DNA from: Pseudomonas sp. RIT-PI-r
GTDB lineage: Bacteria; Pseudomonadota; Gammaproteobacteria; Pseudomonadales; Pseudomonadaceae
Direction of reading: 5' to 3'
Length of the DNA stretch: 64,000 nucleotides
NCBI RefSeq assembly: GCF_001297015.1
Contig: NZ_LIGE01000025.1
Span: forward strand, 1-64,000
Of the stretch, positions 26,715-36,117 are shown in pieces. Numbering within the stretch: position 1 is the stretch's first letter; each line of letters begins with the position of its first letter. The notes below the pieces were generated by a model, which saw nothing but the letters and a program-made list of their open reading frames with translations, was not told the origin of the DNA and searched no databases. The position numbers and the translations under genes are program-made.

Positions 26715-26848
26715 AAAATGCCCTCTCATGACTACGGGAATCGAGGTCGCTGACAAAAAAACGTGCGGCCTGAATTACTTGACCCGCTGCCATGATGGCA
26801 GTTCCGCACTTTCTTTCGGAATGTGCCGAGAGAACAGTTGCTTGTCGG

Positions 26849-27904
26849 TCAGAGACCTTGCTGTAACGCCGGGTCATCCGGGTTCAGTTGTTCGAGTTGC
26901 GCCAGCAGAACCTGAACATTTTGCAGCTGTCCGCTTTCCTTCCAGTAATTGATCAGTAATACCCGCGCCTTGCGGTCGGCCGGGTGGCGCTGGACGATTT
27001 CCTGCAGTTGCTTCTGCGCCGCTTCCAGCTCCTGCGCGCTGTGCAGGGTGGTGGCGAGGTCGTAACGATAGTCCTTGTTGTCGGGCTCGAGTTCGACTGC
27101 TTTGGACAAGCCGAGCAAGGCGTATTCACGCTGGTTATGGTGCAGCAGCCAAAGCCCCAGGGCATGTTGCAGATACGCCGAGTCAGGCTGGGCCTTGAGT
27201 TGTTGCGCAAGTAACTGTCGGGCGGCATCGCTCTGGCCCTGACGGTCGAGTACATCAATCTGCATGACCAGCGCCGGCAAATTGCCAGGCTCGACACGCA
27301 AGGTATTGTCCAGTGCTTCCTGCGCCTGCTTGAGTTCGGCGTTATGTATATGGAGGCGCGCCAGTTGCAGATAAATGGCAGCGCTCGGCGACTGTTCCTT
27401 CAATGCTTGCTCCCAACCGTCGATGGCCTGTTGCAACGGCGCAAAGTATAAGCCGAGCTCATCCGGTGACAAGCCGAGCAGGGCGTTGATCGCGGCAAAA
27501 CGCACGCTTTGGTCCTCATCATCGAGCAATGGCCCGAGCAACAGGCTGCGTTGCCCGCCCGGCACCAGTCCAATCAGACTTCTGATCGCTGCCAAACGCA
27601 CTTCGGGTGCTTCATTCTGCAGGTCTGCGTCTGCCAGTTTCAACGCTTGCGGGCTCGGGTAATTGGGCAGTTCGGCATGCAGCCAGAGGCGGCGTTTGAC
27701 CGACAGGTCCGGGCGCCCCAATTGCTGATACAGCTGACGTGCCGCGCCCGGCTGGCCGGCACGGGCGGCCGCCAATGCTTCGCTATAGCCATGTTTGATC
27801 GCGTCGGGCACCACCGGTGCAGTGCTGCGCAGGGACAACCAGCCGACGAAGATGACCAGTGCGAGGCCAAGGCCGATGAGCAGATAGCGGCGGGACTGAG
27901 GCAT
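26849..27904 (-). CDS. Membrane-anchored TPR/HEAT-repeat protein
   Basis: 351 residues. Membrane anchor LIGLGLALVIFVGWL near the N-terminus, so the rest is likely periplasmic. Residues about 75-135 contain HEAT-like helices (EVRLAAIRSLIGLV, SVRFAAINALLGL) and about 150-350 TPR units (AIYLQLARLHIHNAELKQAQEALD; LSKAVELEPDNKDYRYDLATTLH). Scaffold-type protein; partner unknown. It is head-to-head with the FUSC efflux operon and behind the KaiC gene. Confidence 0.75.
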   Translation of the reverse strand: MPQSRRYLLIGLGLALVIFVGWLSLRSTAPVVPDAIKHGYSEALAAARAGQPGAARQLYQQLGRPDLSVKRRLWLHAELPNYPSPQALKLADADLQNEAPEVRLAAIRSLIGLVPGGQRSLLLGPLLDDEDQSVRFAAINALLGLSPDELGLYFAPLQQAIDGWEQALKEQSPSAAIYLQLARLHIHNAELKQAQEALDNTLRVEPGNLPALVMQIDVLDRQGQSDAARQLLAQQLKAQPDSAYLQHALGLWLLHHNQREYALLGLSKAVELEPDNKDYRYDLATTLHSAQELEAAQKQLQEIVQRHPADRKARVLLINYWKESGQLQNVQVLLAQLEQLNPDDPALQQGL

Positions 27905-28064
27905 GCGGGGTTCCGGAAACGTGGATACTTGAGCAGAGCGGCAAGCTTCGGTCAGCTCGGGCTGCGAGTCAAACCCCGTGCATGCGAATCGCCCTACAAG
28001 TCGCGTCGACTCAGTTAACCGTCAGGCTCTCGATGCAGTGTCTACGCTTGCAGGAGTCGCTTCG

Positions 28065-30212
28065 ATGAGTGTGCCCATGCAAGCCCTGCTCAATTATTTC
28101 AATGCTGTGATCCATCCCGGTCGAGCCGTGTTGCTGTTTGCTCTGCGCACCATTGCGGCAGGGCTGCTGACGTTGTATCTGGCGTTTCTGTTCGACCTCG
28201 ACCAGCCCAAGTGGTCGATCATGGCCGTGGTCATCGTCAGCCAGCCTTTGGCGGGAATGGCCCTGGCACGCAGTTTTGGCCAGGTGATCGGTACCACGCT
28301 CGGGGCCGCCGTAGCGGTATTGCTCATGGCGATCTTCCCGCAGGCACCATTACCCTTCATTACAACGTTGGCGTTATGGCTGGCAGTGTGTACGGCGGGT
28401 GGCACGTTGCTGCGCTACACCAGTTCCCAGGCGTTCGTTCTCAGCGGTTACACCGCAGTGGTGGTAGCGTTGCTGGCGATCCCGGATCAGGACGGCACGT
28501 TTCTGCTGGCCGTTACCCGGGTTACCGAAACCTTGCTCGCCGTGGCGTGTGTCTGCTTGGTGAGCCTGCTCACGGCCCGGCCGGAAGCGGTCGCCAGCGG
28601 CTACTTCGCCAAGGTCGATCAGGTGATCAAACTGGTCGCCAGCCACGCGGCTGCGGTCATCCGCACCGAAGAAAGCGAAGCCGATTTCCAGCGCCGGCAA
28701 ATGCAATTGCTCGGTGAAATCAGCGCATTGGAGGGATTACGCCGGCATCTGTATTTCGACGCGCCGCGTTTGCGCAGTGCCAACAATCTGGTGCTGCTAT
28801 TAGGTAATCAATTGATGCTGCTGACCTCAAGATTGACGGCGCTGAGTCATCAACGGCAATTGTTGACCGAGCGTTGGGAAGGGGATTTGCCACTCGACGT
28901 CCAGCGCCTGCGTGCAGAGGAACTGGCACTTCTCGACCAGTTGGCGCAGCAGGGCCGCGCGTTACCGGCCGAAGCACGACACCAGTTCGTCACGTTGCAG
29001 CAGCAATTCGAACAGCTTGCCTACAAGTCCGAACAATTGACTGAAGAGATGAGCGCGACCCTGCGCTCCCTGGCGTGGGCTCTGCGCTGGGAACAGGCGC
29101 GTCTTTTGCGGCAACTGGAGCAGATCCTCGAATTGAGCGAGGCCATCCAGGAGGGACGCGAGGCCAGTTGCATGTATCGCGGCCAGGCCAGCCCGCTGCA
29201 TCTGGATTTCACCCTGGCCTCGATGAACGCCGTCCGTGCCTTTATAGCGCTGCTGGTGGCCGGGCTGATCTGGATCGAAACCGCATGGGACGGCGCTCGG
29301 GGCGGGATGATTCTGGTGGGGATCCTGTGCTCGCTGATGGCAACGTTTCCGCGACCGCTGATGGCCGCACAGAGTTATGCACGCGGGCTGGGGCTGGCGC
29401 TTTTGGTGTCGGCGCTCTACCAGTTCGCGCTGGTCCCGGCAGTCAGTGATTTCGAACCCCTGGCCTTGTTACTGGCGCCATTGTTGTATGTCATCGCAGT
29501 GGGACTCGCGAGCCCTGCAACAGCGGGGATCGGCATGGGGCTGGGGCTCTCGAGTTTCCTGATGATCGGCCCGCAGAACATCGGTACCGGGCAGAACACT
29601 GCGATTCAATGGTTTGAATTTGCCGGTGCCTATGTCTGTGCGGCAATGCTTGCCTTGATCGTTTACGCGTGGATTTTCCCGTTTCGCCCGGTGCTGCGCA
29701 TTCGCCGCTTGTACAACGAGGCGCGGGAGCAGGTGTATCAGTTGAGCAAGGCGCCGGCCACCGACGAACAACAGTTTGCCTTCGAGAGCCGGATGACCGA
29801 TCGACTGACGAGCATGCTTGGGCTGCTGCCTGCTGCAAATGACCGGGCGATGCAGCAGTTGTATGAAATCAGTCTGGCCTGTGTCGCACTGGGGGTGGCC
29901 ACGCACCAACTGCGGCAACAGGCACAGAACAATACTTTGCTCACGCAAACCTTCAGTCAGCAATTGTCTTCGGCATTGCGCCAGACCGCGCGGTTTGTCG
30001 CCGGACGTGCGGACGCGCAACTGACGCCGTTGCTGGGCACGCTGCACACCCTTGGTGAGCAACTGGACGCGTTGCACGTCGCCAGTCACGCGCATTTATG
30101 GTCGGTGTTTCGCATGCGCGTGGCATTGCTGATCGTCGAGGCTTTTCTGCAGCGTCATGGTGAACATTTGCAACGAAACATCGAGGAAGGAGCGCCAGCC
30201 ATTGCCCATTGA
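28065..30212 (+). CDS. FUSC-family (AaeB-like) efflux membrane protein
   Basis: 715 residues from ATG 28,065 with CAGGAG upstream; a longer in-frame extension to 27,978 is unlikely. Two hydrophobic clusters, about residues 20-170 and 395-560, with a long helical cytoplasmic part after each, as in AaeB/YccS transporters. These export aromatic carboxylates or other toxic acids together with a HlyD adaptor. It overlaps the DUF1656 gene, and the adaptor follows, giving the usual three-gene module. Confidence 0.88.
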   Translation: MSVPMQALLNYFNAVIHPGRAVLLFALRTIAAGLLTLYLAFLFDLDQPKWSIMAVVIVSQPLAGMALARSFGQVIGTTLGAAVAVLLMAIFPQAPLPFITTLALWLAVCTAGGTLLRYTSSQAFVLSGYTAVVVALLAIPDQDGTFLLAVTRVTETLLAVACVCLVSLLTARPEAVASGYFAKVDQVIKLVASHAAAVIRTEESEADFQRRQMQLLGEISALEGLRRHLYFDAPRLRSANNLVLLLGNQLMLLTSRLTALSHQRQLLTERWEGDLPLDVQRLRAEELALLDQLAQQGRALPAEARHQFVTLQQQFEQLAYKSEQLTEEMSATLRSLAWALRWEQARLLRQLEQILELSEAIQEGREASCMYRGQASPLHLDFTLASMNAVRAFIALLVAGLIWIETAWDGARGGMILVGILCSLMATFPRPLMAAQSYARGLGLALLVSALYQFALVPAVSDFEPLALLLAPLLYVIAVGLASPATAGIGMGLGLSSFLMIGPQNIGTGQNTAIQWFEFAGAYVCAAMLALIVYAWIFPFRPVLRIRRLYNEAREQVYQLSKAPATDEQQFAFESRMTDRLTSMLGLLPAANDRAMQQLYEISLACVALGVATHQLRQQAQNNTLLTQTFSQQLSSALRQTARFVAGRADAQLTPLLGTLHTLGEQLDALHVASHAHLWSVFRMRVALLIVEAFLQRHGEHLQRNIEEGAPAIAH

Positions 30213-30402
30213 TTTCGAAATTGGCGGCGTTTACTTGCCGCCCATTGCCCAGGCGCTGTTGCTGGCCATGCCGATTTTCATGCTGCTCGACTGGCTCTTG
30301 CGGCGCATGGGCGTACTGCGGCGGGTCTGGCATGAAGCCCTGTTCGAAGGCGCCTTGTATGCCTGCGTTTGTGCCACGCTGATTCTGTTGATGGGAGCCT
30401 GA
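30202..30402 (+). CDS. DUF1656 small inner-membrane protein (AaeX-like)
   Basis: 66 residues if started at TTG 30,202, which has GGAAGGAG nine bases upstream and overlaps the FUSC stop; an ATG at 30,157 would overlap more deeply. Sequence begins LPIDFEIGGVYLPPIAQALL, has two membrane segments and the RVWHEALFEGALYACV stretch typical of DUF1656. Such proteins always sit between an FUSC transporter and a HlyD adaptor and are thought to help assemble the pump. Confidence 0.85.
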   Translation: MPIDFEIGGVYLPPIAQALLLAMPIFMLLDWLLRRMGVLRRVWHEALFEGALYACVCATLILLMGA

Positions 30403-30406
30403 CATC

Positions 30407-31351
30407 TTGAAATTGTTACTCGCGCGGTTGACGACAGTGGCAGTGGTGATTCTGGCCATCGTGCTCGGCTGGTTTGCCTGGGAGCATTACACCCGCGCAC
30501 CATGGACCCGGGATGCGCGGGTGAGGGCGGACGTGGTGACGTTGTCGGCAGACGTCTCGGGGCGCATTGTCAGATTGGCGGTGCAGGACAACCAGCACGT
30601 CGACAAAGGCCAGTTGTTGATGGAGATCGATCCTGCGCGCTACACCCTGGCAGTGGAGCATGCGCAGCGTTCGGTGGAAGTGGCAAAGGCTACATTGGGG
30701 CAGTCGCAAGCAGCGATCATCTCCAGTGAAGCCTTGCTCAAACAGCGCCAGAGTGAAGAGCGCCGGCGGCGTACGCTGAAGCAGGGTTTCGCCATCTCGG
30801 GCGAAGAATGGGAGAAATCCAGCACTGACGTGGCCGTGGCCCAGGCCGATCTGTTGCGCAACCAGGCCAATCTCGGCCTGGCTGAGGCCAATGTGCAGTT
30901 GGCTATTGCTGCGCAGACTCAGGCCGAACTCGATTTGCAGCGCACCCGCGTCGAGTCTCCGGTCAGCGGCTACATCACCAATCTGTTGACCCGAGAGGGC
31001 GATTACGCGGTAGCGGGCGGCGCGCTGTTGGCGCTGGTCGACAGCGAATCGTTCTATGTCAGTGGGTATTTCGAAGAAACCAAGTTGCCGCGGATCGAAG
31101 AGGGTGATCGGGTACGAATCCAGTTGATGAGCGGTGAAACGTTTGCTGGCACGGTGCAAAGCATTGCCTTCGCCATTGCCGACCGGGAAAACGCGCCGGG
31201 CAGCCGATTGTTGGCCAACATCAACCCTAGCTATACCTGGGTGAAACTGGCGCAACGGGTGCCGGTGCGGATCGCGATCGACGCCGACTATGCCGGCAAG
31301 AATCGCCTGCGCGCCGGCACCACCGCCACGGTTACCGTCGAACACCCCTGA
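30407..31351 (+). CDS. HlyD/EmrA-type periplasmic adaptor of the FUSC pump
   Basis: 314 residues, TTG start at 30,407 supported by GGGAG upstream and the usual KLLLARLTT beginning. One N-terminal membrane helix, a lipoyl-like half (ADVSGRIVRLAVQDNQHVDKGQLLMEID), a helical hairpin, the second lipoyl half (RVESPVSGYITNLLTREGDYA) and a beta-barrel domain. It should bridge the FUSC protein to an outer-membrane channel. Only 4 bp after the DUF1656 gene. Confidence 0.9.
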   Translation: MKLLLARLTTVAVVILAIVLGWFAWEHYTRAPWTRDARVRADVVTLSADVSGRIVRLAVQDNQHVDKGQLLMEIDPARYTLAVEHAQRSVEVAKATLGQSQAAIISSEALLKQRQSEERRRRTLKQGFAISGEEWEKSSTDVAVAQADLLRNQANLGLAEANVQLAIAAQTQAELDLQRTRVESPVSGYITNLLTREGDYAVAGGALLALVDSESFYVSGYFEETKLPRIEEGDRVRIQLMSGETFAGTVQSIAFAIADRENAPGSRLLANINPSYTWVKLAQRVPVRIAIDADYAGKNRLRAGTTATVTVEHP

Positions 31352-31410
31352 CAATGCTGCGCCCTGACACCCCCTCCTACAGGGAGAAGGTTCGAGTATT
31401 AGGCAGGCAC

Positions 31411-31443
31411 AAAAAAGCCCCGCGACCGAATGATACGCGGGGC
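31411..31443 (-). terminator. Intrinsic terminator of mexEF-oprN
   Basis: On the minus strand: GCCCCGCG, an 11-base loop, CGCGGGGC, then TTTTTT. It follows the oprN stop by 50 bases and faces the adaptor gene from the other strand. Confidence 0.85.
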
Positions 31444-31492
31444 AAAGAATCTGGTTGGTTGCGGCCAACCAAAGGAGCTCTTTAACAATCGA

Positions 31493-32914
31493 TTACTTGC
31501 TGGCGACGGTCTCCGGCTGCCAGCCGCCACCTAGAGCCTTGTAGATCGCGACGATGCCGCGATACAGATCGACTTCAGCCTGGGCTTGAGTGTCTTCAGC
31601 GTTCAGACGCTCACGCTGCGCATCGAGCAGCACAAGGAAGTCCGTGGTGCCTTCGCGATAGCGGATTTCAGCCAGATCAGCGGCCTTGCGGCTCGATTCA
31701 CTCTGACGAATCAGCGAGATCAGGCGTTGCTGACGTTTGCCGTAATCACTGAAAGCGTTTTCCGACTCCTCGAGGGCCAGCAGCACTTGCTGCTCGTAGG
31801 TCGCCAGCGCGCCTTCGGCTTCAGCATCGGCGCCGCGCAAACGGGCGCGCACGCTGCCAAGGTCGAACGCCGCCCACGTGATGCTCGGACCGAGTGCCCA
31901 GGCGTTGGCCGCCGAGGAACCGATCTGTGAACCACGCCCGGCCGTCCAGCCGAGGAAGCCACTAAGGCTGACCCGAGGAAACAGGTCGGCTTTCGCCACG
32001 CCGATGCGCGCCGTGGCCGAAGCCAGGTTGCGTTCCGCACTGAGAATGTCCGGGCGACGTTGCAGCAGTTCACCCGGGTCACCGATCGGCAAGGCCTTGG
32101 CTATCGCTGGCAAGTCTTTTGGACTCAGGTCGACGGTCAGCTTGTCCGGGCGCTCGCCCAGCAGGGTAGCGATGCGGTTCTTCTGCCGAACCTGCTCCGC
32201 CTGCAATTGCGGCACGCTGGCTTCGACCGAAGCCAGGCGTGCATCGGCACGCTCGACATCGAGTTGATCGCCAACACCGGCGTCACGCAGGCTGATGGTG
32301 ATCTTACGCGACTCCTGCTGGTTGTTCAGGTTGGCCACGGCGATCTTTTCCCGCAATTGCGCACCACGCAGTTGGCCGTAAGCGTCCACCAGTTCGGCAA
32401 TCATGGTGACTTGCAATTGATACAGATCGGCTTCAGCGGCTTGCTGGTCGGCGTCGCTGGCTTCCAGATTACGCTGGATGCGCCCGAACAGGTCGAGTTC
32501 CCAGGCCATGTCCAGACCGAGGTCATAGCGTTCACTATTGACCCGGTTGGTGGTCTGGCCAGGGATTTGGCCCTTGGCCAAGTCACTGCTGGCGCGGCTG
32601 GTGATGGTTGGCATTGCGTCATTGCTGGCGTCGTCGCGGATCGCCCGGGCGGCTTTCCAGCGGGCGAATGCCACGCGCAGTTCACGGTTGCCTTGCAGCG
32701 ATTGCGTCACCAACTGGTTGAGGGTCGGATCGTCGAATTGCTGCCACCAGATGCCTTCGAATTTCGTACGGTCGAAGTTCTTTTGCCCGGCGGCGCCATC
32801 GGTAGCGGCCGTGATATTGGCCGCCTCCGTGGTTGGGGTCTTGTAGTCGGGGCCGACGGCGCAGGCACTGAGGGCCAGCACCAGCAGGCTCGGCAGGAAG
32901 ACTTTCAGACTCAT
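31493..32914 (-). CDS. oprN: Outer membrane channel of the MexEF-OprN efflux pump
   Basis: 473 residues. Lipoprotein signal ending LSACAVGPDYKTP. The sequence follows P. aeruginosa OprN closely as I remember it (GIWWQQFDDPTLNQLV, NRELRVAFARWKAARA, SGFLGWTAGRGSQIGSSAA, YREGTTDFLVLLDAQRE). Trimeric TolC-type exit duct. Its ATG overlaps the mexF stop by 4 bases, so the two are translationally coupled. Confidence 0.93.
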   Translation of the reverse strand: MSLKVFLPSLLVLALSACAVGPDYKTPTTEAANITAATDGAAGQKNFDRTKFEGIWWQQFDDPTLNQLVTQSLQGNRELRVAFARWKAARAIRDDASNDAMPTITSRASSDLAKGQIPGQTTNRVNSERYDLGLDMAWELDLFGRIQRNLEASDADQQAAEADLYQLQVTMIAELVDAYGQLRGAQLREKIAVANLNNQQESRKITISLRDAGVGDQLDVERADARLASVEASVPQLQAEQVRQKNRIATLLGERPDKLTVDLSPKDLPAIAKALPIGDPGELLQRRPDILSAERNLASATARIGVAKADLFPRVSLSGFLGWTAGRGSQIGSSAANAWALGPSITWAAFDLGSVRARLRGADAEAEGALATYEQQVLLALEESENAFSDYGKRQQRLISLIRQSESSRKAADLAEIRYREGTTDFLVLLDAQRERLNAEDTQAQAEVDLYRGIVAIYKALGGGWQPETVASK

Positions 32915-35900
32915 TGTTGCGCCTCCAGTGGCTTTTGAAGATTGAGCGCCTTGGCTGCTTTGCGCTGCTCACCGCGTTCGACGAAATTACGGATCAGTAC
33001 GTAGAACACGGGCGTCAACAACAGGCCGAAGAAGGTCACCCCGAGCATCCCGGAGAACACCGCCACACCCATGGCGTGACGCATCTCGGCACCGGCACCG
33101 CTGGAGAACACCAGTGGCACCACACCCATGATGAACGCGAAGGAGGTCATCAGGATCGGCCGCAGACGCAGACGGCAGGCTTCCAGTACTGCAGCGAGCG
33201 GGCCGAGACCTTCTTCCTGTTTGTCCTTGGCAAACTCGACGATCAGAATCGCGTTCTTACAGGCAAGTCCCACCAGTACGATCAAACCGATCTGGGTGAA
33301 GATATTGTTGTCACCGCCCGAGATGATCACGCCGGTAATGGCCGAGAGCAGGGTCATCGGTACGATCAGGATCACCGCCAGTGGCAGGCTCCAGCTTTCG
33401 TATTGAGCCGCGAGTACCAGGAACGCCAGCAGTACGCAGAGCGGGAACACGAACAGCGCAGTGTTGCCGGACAGAATCTGCTGGTAGGTCAGGTCGGTCC
33501 ATTCATAGGTCATGCCGTTCGGAAGTTCTTCCTTGAGCAGTTTTTCGATGGCTTTTTCGGCCTGGCCAGAGCTATAACCCGGGGCTGCGGCACCGTTGAT
33601 TTCAGCGGTGATGAAGCCGTTGTAGTGCATCACGCGATCCGGGCCCGAGGTGTCGCTGACCTTGATAAAGGTCGCCAACGGGATCATTTCGCCTTTGTTG
33701 TTACGGACTTTCAGCTGACCGATCTGATCGGATTCGAGGCGGAACTGCTGTTCGGCCTGAACGTTGACCTGATAGGTGCGGCCAAAACGGTTGAAGTCGT
33801 TGGCATACAGCGAACCCAGGTAGATCTGCAGGGTGTCGAAGATGTCGCTGACGGCCACGCCGTGTGTCTTGGCTTTTTCACGGTCGATCGCGGCATCGAC
33901 CTGCGGCACGTTCACGGTGTAACTGGTGAACAGGCCAGCCAGTTCCGGCACGCTGTGGCTCTTGTTGATGATGTTCATGGTTTCTTTGTACAGCTCGTCG
34001 TAGCCCAGGTTGCCCCGGTCTTCGATTTGCAGGCGGAAACCACCAATGGTGCCCAGACCTTGTACCGGCGGTGGCGGGAAAATCGCCATGTACGCTTCTT
34101 GAATGTTGGCGAACTGGCCGTTCAAGGCCCCGGCGATTGCACCGGCGGACATGCTCGGGTCTTTACGCTCGTCGAACGGTTTCAGGGTCACGAACACGAT
34201 GCCGGCATTCGGGCTGTTGGTGAAACCGTTGATCGACAGCCCCGGGAACGCTACGGCGCTTTCCACGCCTGGCTGTTTCAGCGCCAGATCAGACATGCGC
34301 TTGATCACATCTTCGGTGCGATCCAGGCTCGAAGCGTCCGGCAATTGCGCGAAGGCCACCAGGTATTGCTTGTCCTGGCCCGGCACGAAACCGGTCGGGG
34401 TGCTGGAGAAACCGAAGAAGGTCAACACCATCAGGCCTGCGTACAGGAGGAGGGCGATGCCGCTGCTGCGGATAACCCGACCCACAGTGCCGACGTAGCC
34501 ATGGCTGGCACGGTCAAAGAAGCGGTTGAACGGACGGAACAACCAGCCACCGAAGATCTTGTCGAGTGCTTTGGAAAAGCGGTCTTTCGGCGCGTCGTGG
34601 CTTTTCAGCAAGACTGCGGCCAACGCTGGCGACAAGGTCAGCGAGTTGAATGCCGAGATCACCGTCGAGATCGCGATGGTCAGTGCGAACTGCTTGTAGA
34701 ACTGCCCGGTGAGACCGGAGATGAATGCCGCCGGAATGAACACCGCACACAGCACCAGTGCCGTGGCAACGATCGGACCGGTCACTTCACGCATGGCGCG
34801 CTTGGTGGCTTCCACCGGGTTCAATCCGAGTTCGATGTTCCGTTCAACGTTCTCCACCACCACGATGGCGTCGTCGACCACGATACCGATGGCCAGTACC
34901 AGGCCGAACAAGGACAGCGCGTTAAGCGAGAAGCCAAACAAATGCATCACCGCAAACGTACCGATCAACGATACCGGCACCGCCACCAACGGAATGATCG
35001 AGGCGCGCCAGGTTTGCAGGAACAGGATCACTACCAGTACCACGAGGATCAGTGCTTCAAAGAGGGTGTGAACCACCGCCTCAATCGAACCGCGCACGAA
35101 GATCGTCGGGTCATAGACGATGCTGTAGTCCATGCCTTGCGGGAAGCCTTTCTTCAACTCGTCCATTTTCGCCCGAACGTCGTTCGAGATGTCGATGGCA
35201 TTGGAGCCTGGACGCTGAAAGATCGGGATGGCTACGGCCGGCTGATTATCCAGCAACGAACGCAGCGCGTATTGGCTGGAACCCAGTTCGACGCGAGCGA
35301 TGTCTTTGAGGCGAGTGATTTCACCGTCGTCGCCTGCACGAATGATGATGTTCTCGAACTCTTCCTCTGAGACCAGACGGCCTTGAGTGTTCACCGATAG
35401 CTGAAAGCTCTGGGCATTCGGGGCTGGAGGCGCGCCCAATTGACCGGCTGCAACCTGACGGTTCTGCTCACGAATCGCGGTGACCACATCGGTCGCGGTC
35501 AGGTTACGCGAAGCAGTTTTGTTCGGGTCGAGCCAGACACGCAGCGAATAGTCGCCCATACCGAACAGTTGCACGTCACCGACGCCGTTCAGACGCGCCA
35601 GCTCATCCTTGATGTTGAGGATCGCGTAGTTCGACAGGTAGAGCATGTCGTAGCGTTTGTCCGGCGAGGTCAAGTGCACAACCATGGTCAGGTCGGGCGA
35701 TGCCTTGTCGACGGTGATACCGATGCGCGTCACTTCCTCGGGAAGTTTCGGCTCGGTACGGGTCACCCGGTTTTGCACCTGCACCTGCGCGTTGTCCAGG
35801 TCTGTGCCCAGGGCGAAGGTGATGGTCAGGGTGATCTTGCCGTCGGCGGTCGACTGCGAGGACATGTACAGCATGTTCTCGACGCCGGTAATCGCTTGCT

Positions 35901-36102
35901 CCAGCGGAGCGGCCACGGTTTCACCGATGACTTTAGGGTTGGCACCCGGGAAGTTCGCACGTACCACCACGGTCGGTGGCACGACTTCGGGATATTCACT
36001 GATCGGCAACTGGAACAGCGAGATCGCACCGGCGATCAGGATCAGCAGCGACAGCACCGCTGCGAAGATCGGCCGTGAAATGAAGAATTGGGAAAAATTC
36101 AT
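32911..36102 (-). CDS. mexF: RND efflux transporter MexF
   Basis: 1063 residues, one more than P. aeruginosa MexF as I remember it. Strong agreement along the length, from FISRPIFAAVLSLLI through GIVVDDAIVVVENVERN (proton-relay Asp pair in TM4) to GLACKNAILIVEFAKDKQEEG and the C-terminal RHAMGVAVFSGMLG. HAE1-type RND pump exporting chloramphenicol, fluoroquinolones, trimethoprim and quinolone signals. Lies 15 bp after mexE. The long reading frame on the opposite strand here is a composition artefact. Confidence 0.96.
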   Translation of the reverse strand: MNFSQFFISRPIFAAVLSLLILIAGAISLFQLPISEYPEVVPPTVVVRANFPGANPKVIGETVAAPLEQAITGVENMLYMSSQSTADGKITLTITFALGTDLDNAQVQVQNRVTRTEPKLPEEVTRIGITVDKASPDLTMVVHLTSPDKRYDMLYLSNYAILNIKDELARLNGVGDVQLFGMGDYSLRVWLDPNKTASRNLTATDVVTAIREQNRQVAAGQLGAPPAPNAQSFQLSVNTQGRLVSEEEFENIIIRAGDDGEITRLKDIARVELGSSQYALRSLLDNQPAVAIPIFQRPGSNAIDISNDVRAKMDELKKGFPQGMDYSIVYDPTIFVRGSIEAVVHTLFEALILVVLVVILFLQTWRASIIPLVAVPVSLIGTFAVMHLFGFSLNALSLFGLVLAIGIVVDDAIVVVENVERNIELGLNPVEATKRAMREVTGPIVATALVLCAVFIPAAFISGLTGQFYKQFALTIAISTVISAFNSLTLSPALAAVLLKSHDAPKDRFSKALDKIFGGWLFRPFNRFFDRASHGYVGTVGRVIRSSGIALLLYAGLMVLTFFGFSSTPTGFVPGQDKQYLVAFAQLPDASSLDRTEDVIKRMSDLALKQPGVESAVAFPGLSINGFTNSPNAGIVFVTLKPFDERKDPSMSAGAIAGALNGQFANIQEAYMAIFPPPPVQGLGTIGGFRLQIEDRGNLGYDELYKETMNIINKSHSVPELAGLFTSYTVNVPQVDAAIDREKAKTHGVAVSDIFDTLQIYLGSLYANDFNRFGRTYQVNVQAEQQFRLESDQIGQLKVRNNKGEMIPLATFIKVSDTSGPDRVMHYNGFITAEINGAAAPGYSSGQAEKAIEKLLKEELPNGMTYEWTDLTYQQILSGNTALFVFPLCVLLAFLVLAAQYESWSLPLAVILIVPMTLLSAITGVIISGGDNNIFTQIGLIVLVGLACKNAILIVEFAKDKQEEGLGPLAAVLEACRLRLRPILMTSFAFIMGVVPLVFSSGAGAEMRHAMGVAVFSGMLGVTFFGLLLTPVFYVLIRNFVERGEQRKAAKALNLQKPLEAQQ

Positions 36103-36117
36103 CGGAGTTGTCGTCCC

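Noticed and set aside
31411..31443. Riboswitch or sRNA between the adaptor gene and oprN
   Set aside because: The hairpin with its T-run is a simple terminator for oprN.
32914..35370. 818-codon open frame antisense to mexF
   Set aside because: It mirrors mexF codons in a GC-rich gene, gives Arg/His/Gln-rich nonsense without domains, and mexF is certain.
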